Source: Triticum aestivum (lineage: Eukaryota; Streptophyta; Magnoliopsida; Poales; Poaceae). Taken from it: 64,000 nt of DNA. This document shows, in pieces, positions 20,923 to 31,639 of the stretch (position 1 is the stretch's first letter; each line of letters begins with the position of its first letter). The stretch covers positions 407,333,652 to 407,397,651 of the forward strand of contig NC_057811.1 in the NCBI RefSeq assembly GCF_018294505.1. Direction: 5' to 3'. Position numbers and translations under genes: made by a program. The notes under the pieces were generated by a model. It had not been told where the DNA came from, made no database searches, and saw only the letters and a program-made list of their open reading frames with translations.

Positions 20923-22326
20923 TGATAACCCACAAGTATAGGGGATCGCAACAGTTTTCGAGGGTAGAGTATTCAACCCAAATTTATTGATTCGACACAA
21001 GGGGAGCCAAAGAATATTCTCAAGTATTAGCAGTTGAGTTGTCAATTCAACCACACCTTGATAACTTAATATCTGCAGCAAAGTATTTAGTAGCAAAGTA
21101 GTATGGAAGTAACGGTAACAGTGGCAAAGGTAACAGTAGCAGTTTTGTAGTAATTGTAACAGTGGCAACGGTAAAGTAATTAAGCAGAGATCAATATATG
21201 AAAAGCTCGTAGGCATTGGATCAGTGATGGATAATTATGTCACATGCGATTATTCATGCAACAGTTATAACATAGGGTGACACAGAACTAGCTCCAGTTC
21301 ATCAATGTAATGTAGGCATGTATTCTGAATATAGTCATACGTGCTTATGGAAAAGAACTTGCATGACATCTTTTGTCCTACCCTCCCGTGGCAGCGGGGT
21401 CCTATTGGAAACTAAGGGATATTAAGGCCTCCTTTTAATAAAGTACCGGACCAATGCATTAACACATAGTGAATACATGAACTCCTCAAACTATGGTCAT
21501 CACCGGTAGTGGTCCCGACTATTGTCACTTCGGGGTTGCTGGATCATAACACATAGTAGGTGACTAATGACTTGCAAGATAGGATCAAGAACTCACATAT
21601 ATTCATGAAAACATAATAGGTTCAAATCTGAATTCATGGCACTCGGGCCCTAGTGACAACCATTAAGCATAGCAAAGTCATACCAACATCAATCTAAGAA
21701 CATAGTGGATACTAGGGATCAAACCCTAACAAAACTAACTCGATTACATGGTAAATCTCATCCAACCCATCACCGTCCAACAAGCCTATGATGGAATTAC
21801 TCACGCACAGCGGTGAGCATCATGAAATTGGTGATGGAGGATGGTTGATGATGACGACGGCGACGGATTCCCCTCTCCGGAGCCCCGAACAGACTCCAGA
21901 TCAGCCCTCCCGAGAGAGATTAGGGCTTGGCGGCGACTTCGTATCGTAAAACGCAATGAATCCTTCTCTCTGAATTTTTTCTCCCCGGACGTGAATATAT
22001 GGAGTTGGAGTTGAGGTCAGTGGAGCACCAGGGGGCCCACGAGGCAGGGGGCGCGCCCAGGGGGGTAGGCGCGCCCCCCACCCTCGTGGACAGGGTGTGG
22101 GCCCCCTGGCCTTGATTCTTTCGCCAGTATTTTTTATATATTCCAAAAATATTCTCCGTGGATTTTCATGTCATTCCGAGAACTTTTATTTCTGCACAAA
22201 AATAACACCATGGTAATTCTGCTGAAAACAGCGTCAGTCCGGGTTAGTTTTATTCAAATCATGCAAGTTAGAGTCCAAAACAAGGGCAGAAGTGTTTGGA
22301 AAAGTAGATACGATGGAGACGTATCA
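20923..22326 (-). repeat. 3' LTR of element A, 1404 bp
   Basis: On the plus strand it reads tgataacccacaag...gacgtatca, which is TG...CA in element orientation. It matches the LTR at 41721-43089 almost throughout. It contains the full GC-rich hairpin at 22037-22089 and lacks two small deletions found in the other copy. Confidence 0.9.
22037..22089. repeat. GC-rich inverted repeat (hairpin) in LTR of A
   Basis: The sequence from ccacgagg to cctcgtgg has outer arms ccacgagg/cctcgtgg and inner arms ggcgcgcc on both sides of a G-rich loop. The same hairpin occurs at 22761-22813 and 27386-27437. A version lacking one inner arm is at 42829-42852. Confidence 0.85.
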
Positions 22327-22479
22327 ACTCCCCCAAGCTTAAATCTTTGCTTGTCCTCAAGCAATTCAGTTGACAAACTGAAAGTGATAAAGAAAAACTT
22401 TTACAAACTCCGTTTGCTCTTGTTGTTGTAAATATGTAAAGCCAGCATTCAAGTTTTCAGCAAAGATTATGAACTAACC

Positions 22480-24063
22480 TGATACGTCTCCAACGTATCT
22501 ATAATTTTTGATTGTTCCATGCTATTATATATTCTTTTTTGGACGTTCAATGGGCTTTATTATACACTTTTATATTATTTTTGGGACTAGCCTATTAACC
22601 GGAGGCCCAGCCCAAATTGTTGTTTTTTGCCTATTTCAGTGTTTCAAAGGAAAGGAATATCAAACGGAGTCCAAACGGAATGAAACCTTCGGGAACGTGA
22701 TTCTCTTAACAAACGTGATCCAGAGGACTTGGAGTGGACGTCAAGCAATCAACAAGGAGGCCACGAGGCAGGGGGCGCGCCTACCCCCCTGGGCGCGCCC
22801 TCCACCCTCGTGGGCCCCTCGTAGCTCCACCGACCTACTTCTTCCTCCTATATATATCTACGTACCCCGAAAACATCACCAGAGGAGAAAAAACCCTATT
22901 TCCACCGCCGCAACCTTCTGTACCCGTGAGATCCCATCTTGGGGCCTTTTCCGGCACTCCGCCGGAGGGGCCATCGATCACGGAGGGCTTCTACATCAAC
23001 ACCATAGCCTCTCCGATGATGTGTGAGTAGTTTACTTTAGACCTTCAGGTCCATAGTTATTAGCTAGATGGCTTCTTCTCTCTCTTTGGATCTCAATACA
23101 AAGTTCTCCTCGATTCTCTTGGAGATCTAGTCGATGTAATCTTCTTTTGCGGTGTGTTTGTCGAGATCCGATGAATTGTGGGTTTATGATCAAGATTATC
23201 TATGAACAATATTTGAATCTCCTCTGAATTCTTTTATGTATGATTGGTTATCTTTGCAAGTCTCTTCGAATTATCAGTTTGGTTTGGCCTACTAGATTGA
23301 TCTTTCTTGCAATGGGAGAAGTGCTTAGCTTTGGGTTCAATCATGCAGTGCTCGATCCCAGTGACAGTAGGGGAAATGACACGTATTGTATTGTTGCCAT
23401 CGAGGATAAAAAGATGGGGTTTATATCATATTGCATGAGTTTATCCCTCTACATCATGTCATCTTGCTTAAAGCGTTACTCCATTCTTATGAACTTAATA
23501 CTCTAGATGCATGCTGGATAGCGGTCGATGTGTGGAGTAATAGTAGTAGATGCAGGCAGGAGTCGGTCTACTTGTCACGGACGTGATGCCAATATACATG
23601 ATCATACCTAGATATTCTCATAACTATGCTCAATTCTATCAATTGCTCGACAGTAATTTGTTCACCCACCGTAATACTTATGCTATCTACAGAGAAGCCA
23701 CTAGTGAAACCTATGGCCCCGGGGTCTATTTTCCATCATATTAATCTCCTGTCAACAAGTTATTTCTATTATCGTTTATTTTGTTTTCTTTACTTTTAGT
23801 CTTTATCGTAAAAATACCAAAAATATTATCTTATCATCTCTATCAGATCTCACTTTTGCAAGTGTCCATGAAGGGATTGACAACCCCTTTATCGTGTTGG
23901 TTGCAAGGTTCTTATTTGTTTGTGTAGGTGTGTGGGACTTGAGCGTGGTCTCCTACTGGATTGATACCTTGGTTCTCAAAAACCGAGGGAAATACTTACG
24001 CTACTTTACTGCATCACCCTTTCCTCTTCAAGGGAAAACCAACGCAGTGCTCAAGAGGTAGCG
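22480..24063 (+). mobile_element. Solo LTR, 1584 bp, inside element A
   Basis: It starts TGATACGTCTCCAACG after taacc (22475-22479) and ends caagaggtagcg followed by taacc (24064-24068), a perfect five-base TSD. The expected final CA is CG, a single transition. Near the end is ccgagggaaatacttacgctac, typical of a widespread Triticeae gypsy LTR (Sabrina/WHAM group, name tentative). No internal region is present, so two LTRs recombined after insertion. The element split the 3' untranslated part of A, 150 bases from A's 3' LTR. Confidence 0.85.
22761..22813. repeat. GC-rich inverted repeat (hairpin) in the solo LTR
   Basis: Arms ccacgagg/cctcgtgg with inner ggcgcgcc arms around a ctacccccctg loop. 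It is the reverse complement of the hairpin in the LTR of A, in a different LTR family. Confidence 0.85.
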
Positions 24064-24068
24064 TAACC

Positions 24069-25951
24069 ATATTCACAATAATACTTAGGTCCCATGTTTA
24101 CTCATATCAATGGCATAATCAACTAGCGAGCAATAATAATAAATCTCGGATGACAACACTTTCTCAAAACAATAATAATATGATATAACAAGATGGTATC
24201 TCGCTAGCCCTTTGTGAGACCGCAAAACATAAATGCAGAGCACCTCTGAAGATCAAGGACTGACTAGACATTGTAATTCATGGTAAAAGAGATCCCGTCA
24301 TAGTCATACTCAATATAAATTAATAGTAATGGATGCAAATGACAGCGGTGCTCTCCAACTGGTGCTTTTAATAAGAGGATGATGACTCAACATAAAAGTA
24401 AATAGATAGTCCCTTCGCAGAGGGAAGCAGGAATTTGTAGAGGTGCCAGAGGTCGATTTTGAAATAGAGATCAATAATATTTTGAGCGGCATACTTTCAT
24501 TGTCAACATAACAACCGAGAGATCTCGATATCTTCCATGATACACACATTATAGGCGGTTCCCAAGCGGAATGGTAAAGTTTATACTCCCCCACCACCAA
24601 CAAGCATCAATCCATGGCTTGCCCGAAACAACGGGTGCCTCCAACTAACAACAGTCCTGGGGGAGTTTTGTTTGCAATTATTTTGATTTGGTTTGAGCAT
24701 GGGACTGGGCATCCCGGTGACCAGCCATTTTCTCATGAGTTAGGAGCGGAGTCCACTCCTCTTGAGAATAACCCACCTAGCATGGAAGATACAGACATCC
24801 CTAGTTGATACATGAGCTATTCGAGCATACAAAACAGAATTTCATGTGATGGTTTAGAGTTTGGCACATACAAATTTACTTGGAACGGCAGGTAGATACC
24901 GCATATAGGAAGGTATGGTGGACTCATATGGAATAACTTTGGGGTTTATGGAAGTGGATGCACAAGCAGTATTCCCGCTTAGTACAAGTGAAGGCTAGCA
25001 AAAGATTGGGAAGCGACCAACTAGAGAGCGACAACAGTCATGAACATGCATTAAAATTAGTCAACAATGAGTGCAAGCATGAGTAGGATATAATTCACCA
25101 TGAACATAAATATCGTGGAGGCTATGTTGATTTTGTTTCAACTACATGCGTGAACATGTGCCAAGTCAAGCCACTTGAATCGTTCAAAGGAGGATACCAC
25201 CCTACTATACCACATCACAACCATTTTAATAGCATGTTGGCACACAAGGTAAACCATTATAAACTCCTAGCTAGTCAAGCATGACATGAGCAACTATAAT
25301 CTCTAATTGTCATTGCAAACATGTTCATTCATAATAGGCTGAATCAGGAACAATGAACTAATCATATTTACAAAAACAAAAGAGGTCGAGTTCATACCAG
25401 TCTCTCTCATCTCAATCAGTCCATCATATATCATCATTATTGCCTTTCACTCGCACGACTGAACGGTGTGTATAATAATAATAGTGCACGTGCATTGGAC
25501 TAAGTTGGAATCTGCAGACATTTAATTCAAGGGAGAAGACAAGGTAATATGGGCTCTTGGTTAAATCAACAATAATGCATATGAGAGCCACTCAACATTT
25601 TCATCACGGTCTTCTCCTCTCGACCCCAAAGAAAAGAAAAGAAATAAAACTATTTACACGGGAAAGCTCCCAACAAGCAAAAGAAGAACGAGAAATCTTT
25701 TTGGGTTTTCTTTTAATTACTACCACTACAAGCATGGAAAGTAAACTAGCTAAAAGCTACAAATAATTTTTTTGGTTTTTCTGAAGGTTACCCAAGCACA
25801 CAAGAAGAAAGCTTAAAAGGAAAATAAACTAGCATGGATAGTACAATGAAAAAGTATGAGCACCGACAACTAGAATGAGTGTGTGAACATGAATGTAATG
25901 TCGGTGAGAAATACGTACTCCCCCAAGATTAGGCTTTTGGCCTAAGTTGGT
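24069..25951. other. 3' untranslated internal region of element A
   Basis: This AT-rich stretch without open frames lies between the accessory ORF stop and A's 3' LTR, once the solo LTR is removed. No gene is seen. The phrase tactcccccaagattagg at 25918-25935, just before the ORF end, resembles the ctcccccaagctt tract at the LTR border. Confidence 0.6.
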
Positions 25952-26977
25952 CTATGCCCACGGATGGCCTGGCGGATATCCAAAGTTGTAACTGGGGTTG
26001 TACTGAGATGCGGCAGCTACTGCTCTCTGGGCTGCAGCTTGGAGGCGTCTGCTTTCGCCCTCCTCTCGTACTCGTTTGCCTCCTCCCTGGTTATGACGTA
26101 TCTCCCCTTTTCCAAAAAGTCAAGGAAAGTAGGAGCAGGGAGCAGCAATATGGACAGCACGACATCTGTCAAAGATTAGTCGGTACTGAAGAGGCTGTTC
26201 ATTCCTCTCAATAAACTGGTTGCGACCCATAGCATTGTAATCTAGATAAGCAGGAGGCAACTCCATATCATTTTCACGAATGGATACCTCAAGAAAATTA
26301 GCTAAACGGGTTGCATAAATTCCACCAAACTAATCTCCGCTAATACTGTTATGATGCAACCTTCGTGCAACAATAGCCCCCAAGTTATGTTGTTTATCTC
26401 CTAACACAGCACTCCTGAGGACACAAAGATCTGGAACGCACATGTGACAGGCTTCCTCTTTACCATTAATACATCCACCTATAAAGAGAGCAAAATAATG
26501 TATGGCAGGAAAATGAATGCTCCCTATGGTAGCTTGTGTGATTTCCCTAGATTCCCTCACAGTTATACTAGCAAGAAAGTCTTTATATTCAGATTTGCGA
26601 GGTTCACTAGCACTACCCCACTGCGGGAGTTTACAAGCAATATTAAAACCCTCTAAATCCATGGTATAATATTTATCATAAAGATCAAACAGGACCATGT
26701 GAGAATTGCGTGATGATGTAAACTTAAACCTTCTCACAAAGGAATCAGTTAGGGAGTAGTATTGAGGGCACTTATCTGACACGAAGCCCTCAAGATCAGC
26801 AGTACGCACATATGCATCAAATTCCTCTTTAATGCCTGCTTGAATCATAAAATCTTCTGACGGCCATTCACAAGGCCGCACTTGGGCTTCTCTTGGTAGT
26901 TCATGGTCTGGCTCGCGTATTGCGGGCCTGGGTCCTTGCTTCCTTGAAGAACCACCTTGGTACATTTTCCTAAACAT
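25952..26977 (-). pseudogene. Accessory ORF of element A (unknown function), with premature stop and frameshift
   Basis: On the minus strand an ATG at 26977 opens 215 codons ending in a stop at 26330. The same frame then continues with similar character (GGIYATRLANFLEV, PPAYLDYNAM) to a frameshift near 26130, and a final frame ends at 25952. Full length would be about 340 residues. The N-terminus is Arg/Ser/Pro-rich. The middle has WPSEDFMIQAGIKEEFDAYV, FVRRFKFTSSRNSHMV and LFDLYDKYYTMDLEGF, which resemble plant retrotransposon-encoded proteins of unknown role. The C-terminal part has an alanine/glutamate-rich helix. It is not RT, integrase or envelope by any motif I can see, and no membrane segment is visible. 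It follows gag-protease on the same strand, in the position where pol or an env-like gene would be. Confidence 0.6.
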
Positions 26978-27754
26978 ATTTCTTCCTCTGAAAAATTTCT
27001 GAAATTTTTAGTGACTCCAAAATAAAAGTGAACCAAACTCAATAAGATTAATAGCAACTACTCCCACAAGTGCCTAGAGACTATATCATGCATTAGAGCT
27101 ACTTGGGACCATATAAATCTGACATGCAAGCTCGAGAACAGGGTCACCTAAGAAGCCAAAATTTGCAATGAACAAAGCACTAGAACAAAAACTAATTGGA
27201 CCATTGGAGGAGTCACATACCGAAGAACAATCCCCCAAAGTAGTTTCGTGAGTGGAGCTTTGAGCAAGGAGATCAAAAATCGCAGCAAAACGAGCTAGAA
27301 CATGAGTTTGAGCTGTATAGTGATTTTTTCTGAAGGAAGACGAAGTGTGTGGGTGCTGGAATAAGTGGAGGGGGACACGTGGGGCCCACGAGACAGGGGC
27401 GCGCCCAGGGGGGTGGGCGCGCCTTGGACCCTCGTGGCCAGGTGGTGTGGCCCCCTGATGTGTTCTCAGTGCCAAATATTCTAGAAAAAAATCATATTTC
27501 AATTTCGGGGCATTTGGAGAACTTTTATTTTTGGGGTATTTTTTATTGCAAGGATAATTCAGGAAACAGACAGAAAATACTATTTTTGCTTTATTTAATC
27601 TAAATAACATAAAGTAAAAGGAGGGTACAGAGAGTTGTGCTTTCTAACTTCATCCATCTCATGCTCATCAAAAGGAATCCACTAACAAGGTTGATCAAGT
27701 CTTGTTAACAAACTCATTTCGAATCGCATGAAACCGGAGAATTTTCGAATAGCA
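26978..27754. other. Spacer between protease and accessory ORF in element A
   Basis: Non-coding DNA of element A. It contains the GC-rich hairpin at 27386-27437 and an AT-rich part with gaacttttattttt. Chance frames on both strands over the hairpin were not accepted. The spacer may hold a promoter or splice acceptor for the accessory ORF. Confidence 0.55.
27386..27437. repeat. GC-rich inverted repeat (hairpin) in the internal region of A
   Basis: Arms ccacgaga/cctcgtgg with inner ggcgcgcc arms and a caggggggtg loop. It is the same design as in the LTRs, but located in the spacer between two ORFs. Confidence 0.8.
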
Positions 27755-27828
27755 CTAGGTTACCTCAACGGGGATATGCACGTCCCCAATAATAAAAATA
27801 TCATATTTCTTCTTGACAGTAGGAAGAG
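27755..27828 (-). pseudogene. C-terminal end of the gag-protease ORF of element A, cut off by element B
   Basis: Minus-strand codons next to the gaaat site end in IFIIGDVHIPVEVT and a stop at 27755. The frame is the continuation of the protease ORF that breaks off at 38958 on the other side of element B. The ORF ending here with its own stop shows that A had no pol domain fused downstream. Confidence 0.7.
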
Positions 27829-27833
27829 GAAAT

Positions 27834-28924
27834 TGTCGGTGTACAAAAGTAGGAGCTCTCCTTTTGACCCCTTTACTTATGCACGGGCAGTCAGAGCCGC
27901 GCCCGCGGCCACACTTAGCAGGGCAGAGGAGGGAAGCCGGAGCACAAGACAGCCAAGGCAACGCCAAGACCAGAGACACGAAGGGCAAGAGGGCGAGGTG
28001 GACTCCCCCGGCAAGACCCTTGCCGGGACGGCCTCCGCAGCCCCGGCTTGCCTGACGCCAACGGAGCGCGCCTCCATTGAGCCCAAGGGTTCCATCGCCA
28101 TCAACCTCATTGGGACCAAGGCTCGGGAGGCACCTCCGTGGTGGCATGCAGATCTTTGTCAAGATCATAAATTCACATGATCAGATGAGAACCAGAAGAC
28201 GACGACCCTCGATGGGATCCTAGCCGAGGAAATCCACGAGACCCCCGGCAAGGCCCTTGCCGAGGACATCAGCGGGACCACAGCTAGGCCCGCGCCTGCC
28301 AAGACACTACCGCCGTCCCCATGCAGCTGCTAGCTCAACCAGCTAGGCAGGCACCTGTGTGGCGAGGAGCGGCCTCTACACCGACCCAGCAAGCACCTGC
28401 GTGGTGGCATGCAGACCTTCGTGAAGGCTCCACCACCGCGCCAGCCCAGCAGCCAGCCAATGTGGCGCCACGACGCCTCGTCAGCTCGGACGCGCGTCGG
28501 AACCAGGCGAGGCGGCGACAGCTGGGACAAGCTTCCTTGCCGTCCCCGATAAAGCGAGAGGGGCACGTAGACAGCGCATTGAATGTGTTTGTCCAGTGGT
28601 GCCAGAGGATAGACTCATCCACTGTACACCTTTCCACCTCCTGTGTGCCACTGTGGCAACCCCTTTTGTCTATAAAAGGAGGCCCGAGGCATCCAGGAGA
28701 AGGATTTGGATCTTTTGGGCAAGTTGCACCCTGTAGCTAGCTCAAGAACACATGAACACTCAAATACATCCACCAAAGCAGGACTAGGGTATTGCGCATC
28801 TCCGCGGCCCGAACCTGGGTAAACGATTTGTGTGCTTCCTGTCAACCCGCTCTTTGTACAACCCCGCGCCCGCCAACCGTAGAAGGGATCCCAGTGATTC
28901 CATAGGTGTCGATTTCCCCCGACA
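27834..28924 (+). repeat. 5' LTR of element B, 1091 bp
   Basis: TG...CA ends. A TATA box (tataaaagg, 28671-28679) lies about 250 bases before the LTR end and is followed by an R/U5 region with cacatgaacactcaaatac. It is close to the right LTR but lacks about 31 bases present there as small duplications or insertions near 37930 and 38050. Confidence 0.9.
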
Positions 28925-28945
28925 TCTTTGGCGCGCCAGGTAGGG
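28925..28945 (+). other. Primer-binding site of element B
   Basis: Directly after the LTR the sequence is tctttggcgcgccaggtagg. Tggcgc(g/c)c is the usual start of the tRNA-complementary site in grass gypsy elements. It contains the palindrome ggcgcgcc. Confidence 0.7.
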
Positions 28946-28997
28946 GCGCGGTTGTGGAAATCTGGTCTAGCGGTTAGCCTAGCAGTTCTTCATCGCC

Positions 28998-30868
28998 ATG
29001 GCTCCCAAGAAGAAGACGATCACGGTGATCGGTTCATCCGGAGCCGGACGGCCCGTACCGGTGTGGGCAAGCAGCGGGCCGGTCGCGGACAGAACCCGAG
29101 GCGCGGCCCGCGAGCACCAACATCGCTCTAGCAGTCAGAGCCTGGCGAGAGGCGTCGTTCATGCGCAAGACGACGGGCCGCACGTCGCCGAACCCAAGGA
29201 CGGAGCTGGGACCCCTACAGGCGGCGCGGGGCCCTCCAGGGGTGGCGCCGTGCCACCTACGGGCGGCGCAACAACCTCCAAGACGCCTACGCCAGCGCCC
29301 ACAACGCGCTCTTCCCAGGGTGTGCGCGACGAGCAGCGTCACCACGCTGGTGACCCCGGACGCCGCCATGGGAAGAGTCCTGTGCATCATTCGCGGGACG
29401 AAGGAGGCCAGCATGCCCGCCGAAGTGCTGGCGAAAATGGCGCACAGCCGCCAGGCTGTGATAGATCTCCTTCTAACGTGGTTAGAAGTCGGAGCGCGTC
29501 ACGGTCCACGCAGCTTTCGCCGCCACCCACGCCAGCAGAAGCTTTGGCGCGCGTGCAGCTGCTCCTCGACTTCCCTCCTGCAGCGGAAAAGCTCGACGAG
29601 TGGAGAGCCACCATCCGGAGCCTCGTCGGTGTCGCCAACAAAGATGAACCGCGACCAGAGGGACCCTCGGGCCGACGCTCCATCGAACCACCGCACGCCA
29701 GCGGTGGAGGGGCCGGGGGTGCTGCGGCAACGGTGCACTCTCCTCCTCCACACCAACCACCGCGGGTGTCGATCCGTCGTGATGACGCTTGTGATAACAT
29801 TTCCATAGCATCATCCGACCCACGGACCCACGCGACCAGCACCAAGTTCTTCGGGAATGAGCCCATGAAGACGCTCGAACCACCATCGAGCGCCGGCGCG
29901 ATACACACCACCAGTCAGATAGGCGGGCGGGGCCCGCTATGGACCACCCAGCACCAGGAGGCTCCGGTGGCCTACCTTACGAGGTGGGTTGCCCAACCTT
30001 TACCCGTGAGCTACAGCAATTCCAGTGGCCGTCCCACCGCACGTTCAAGCCCGACGTCGGCGAGAAGTACAACAGCAAGACCCACCCGTCGGAGTTCCTC
30101 AGCATCTACACCATCGCGATGCAAGCCGCTGGAGCTCGCAACGACAAGGTGCTTGCCAATTACTTCCCGTTGGCCCTGAAACCCAATGTCATGTCCTGGT
30201 TGATGCACTTGCCGGCGGATTCCATTTCTTCTTGGTCGGATCTGTGTCATGAGTTCGTTGGTGCCTTCACTAGAGGCCACCAAGCTCATGGCCAGGCGAG
30301 CGATTTGCACATCATTCCCCAGAAGGATGGTGAGAACCTGCGCAAGTACATACAGAGGTTCAGCCGAGTGCAATACAACATCCCAGATGTTCATCCCGCT
30401 GCCGTGATCAGCGCATTCCATCAGAATGTGCGCAACTGCAAGATGCGCGAAGAGCTGGCGATGAACAAGGTCAAGGATGTGGCCGAACTTTATGTTCTGG
30501 CGGATAGATGCGCCCGAGCTAAAGAGGGAAGGAAGTACCGCGGCGAGGACGCCAGCGTAGAAACCGACTCTACGGACGAAGACACAGCCGCCCCGACGAA
30601 GAAGGGCCGACGCCACAACAGGAAACGCAAGGGCAAGGCCGTGCTTGCCGTCGAGGGATCCGAAGACACCGGCGCCGCCAAGAAGGCCAAGGCAGATGAC
30701 CCTGGCAAGGAGATTGCCGAGTGTGCCGCTTGCCGGGCCTTGGCGGCTGCCGACAAGCCAGGGGGCTCCGACAAGCAGTATTGCAAGATCCACCGCACCA
30801 AGGGCCACGACCTCCAGAACTGCCGACAAGTTGAGCTGCTTGCTGAAAAGAAAAAAGGCCGAGTATGA
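28998..30868 (+). pseudogene. gag of element B, one frameshift
   Basis: The ATG at 28998 (MAPKKKTITVIG) opens a long low-complexity N-terminal region rich in Gly, Pro, Ser, Arg and His (to about residue 310). The frame shifts near 29940-30010 into a second frame that runs to 30868. It contains the retrotransposon gag core (KTHPSEFLSIYTIAMQAAG, WLMHLPADSISSWSDLC, ENLRKYIQRFSRV). It then has a basic region (RRHNRKRKGK) and a knuckle-like CKIHRTKGHDLQNC near the end. gag forms the cytoplasmic particle that packages element RNA. Confidence 0.8.
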
Positions 30869-30869
30869 G

Positions 30870-31637
30870 AGGCGGGACAAGGAGAAGGGTCAGGATGGTG
30901 CCGAAGGATCCGGCAAGAAGCATGGCGGCCAAGGAGGCCGCCGCGGCAAGGATAACCAGCAAAAGAGGCCCGCTCGGGGCCACGACAAGAAGCAAGAAGA
31001 CGATGATCATGACGAGGACCACGAGTCCAACGAGCATGAGTTCCAGAAGGCTACGGAGGCCATGTGCGTTGATGGTGGCGCCTCGCTGCATACTTCTCAC
31101 CGCCAGCTCAAGCAGTGGGCGCGTGAGATCACAGCAGCGGCGCCGTCGTTCGACGCTCAGAAGCCGCTGAAGTGGTCTAGCACGCCTATCATCTTTGACA
31201 CCGAGGACCACCCTGATCGCACAACTGCGGTCGGGTATTTGTTGTTGTTGGTTTCACCAATGATACGCAACCTCAAGGTGACCAAGATGCTGGTTGACGG
31301 CGGGGCCAGTCGGAACTTGATCTCACCCGTTGTGATCAAAAGGCCGCAAATTCCTGATGGAGACCTCGAGGAGATGGGCACGTTTCAAGGGGTCAACCCG
31401 GGAAGGAGCCAGCCGAAGGGTAAGGTCACGCTGCCTGTGACGTTTGGAGGCGAGTTGAACTACAGGACAGAGAGGATTGTCTTTGATGTAGCCGAGATCC
31501 CCTTGCCCTATAATGGGATCCTCGGCCGCCCAGCACTAGCCAAGTTTATGGCGGTGTCGCATTACGCCTACAAAACGCTGAAGATGCCTGGGCCGATGAC
31601 CATCATCACCGTCCCTGCGACAAGAAGGATGCGCTGA
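30870..31637 (+). pseudogene. Aspartic protease region of element B
   Basis: The frame covering this stretch opens upstream (30645) overlapping gag and ends with a stop at 31637. The protease shows MLVDGGASRNLISP, where DGGAS takes the place of the DSGAS active site as is usual in this gypsy group, and NGILGRPALAKFM, the second conserved strand. An earlier CVDGGASLHTSH (about 31066) looks like a second copy of the motif, probably by chance or an old duplication. The protease cleaves the polyprotein during particle maturation. Confidence 0.75.
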
Positions 31638-31639
31638 TC

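Noticed and set aside
22508..23506. ORFs of 88-172 codons around 22.5-23.5 kb
   Set aside because: They are wholly inside the solo LTR with proven target duplication.
29387..31211. Long minus-strand frames over gag of element B (up to 289 codons)
   Set aside because: They are shadows of GC-rich gag coding on the plus strand with no domain. Unlike 36583-37235, they have no TATA box or leader of their own.
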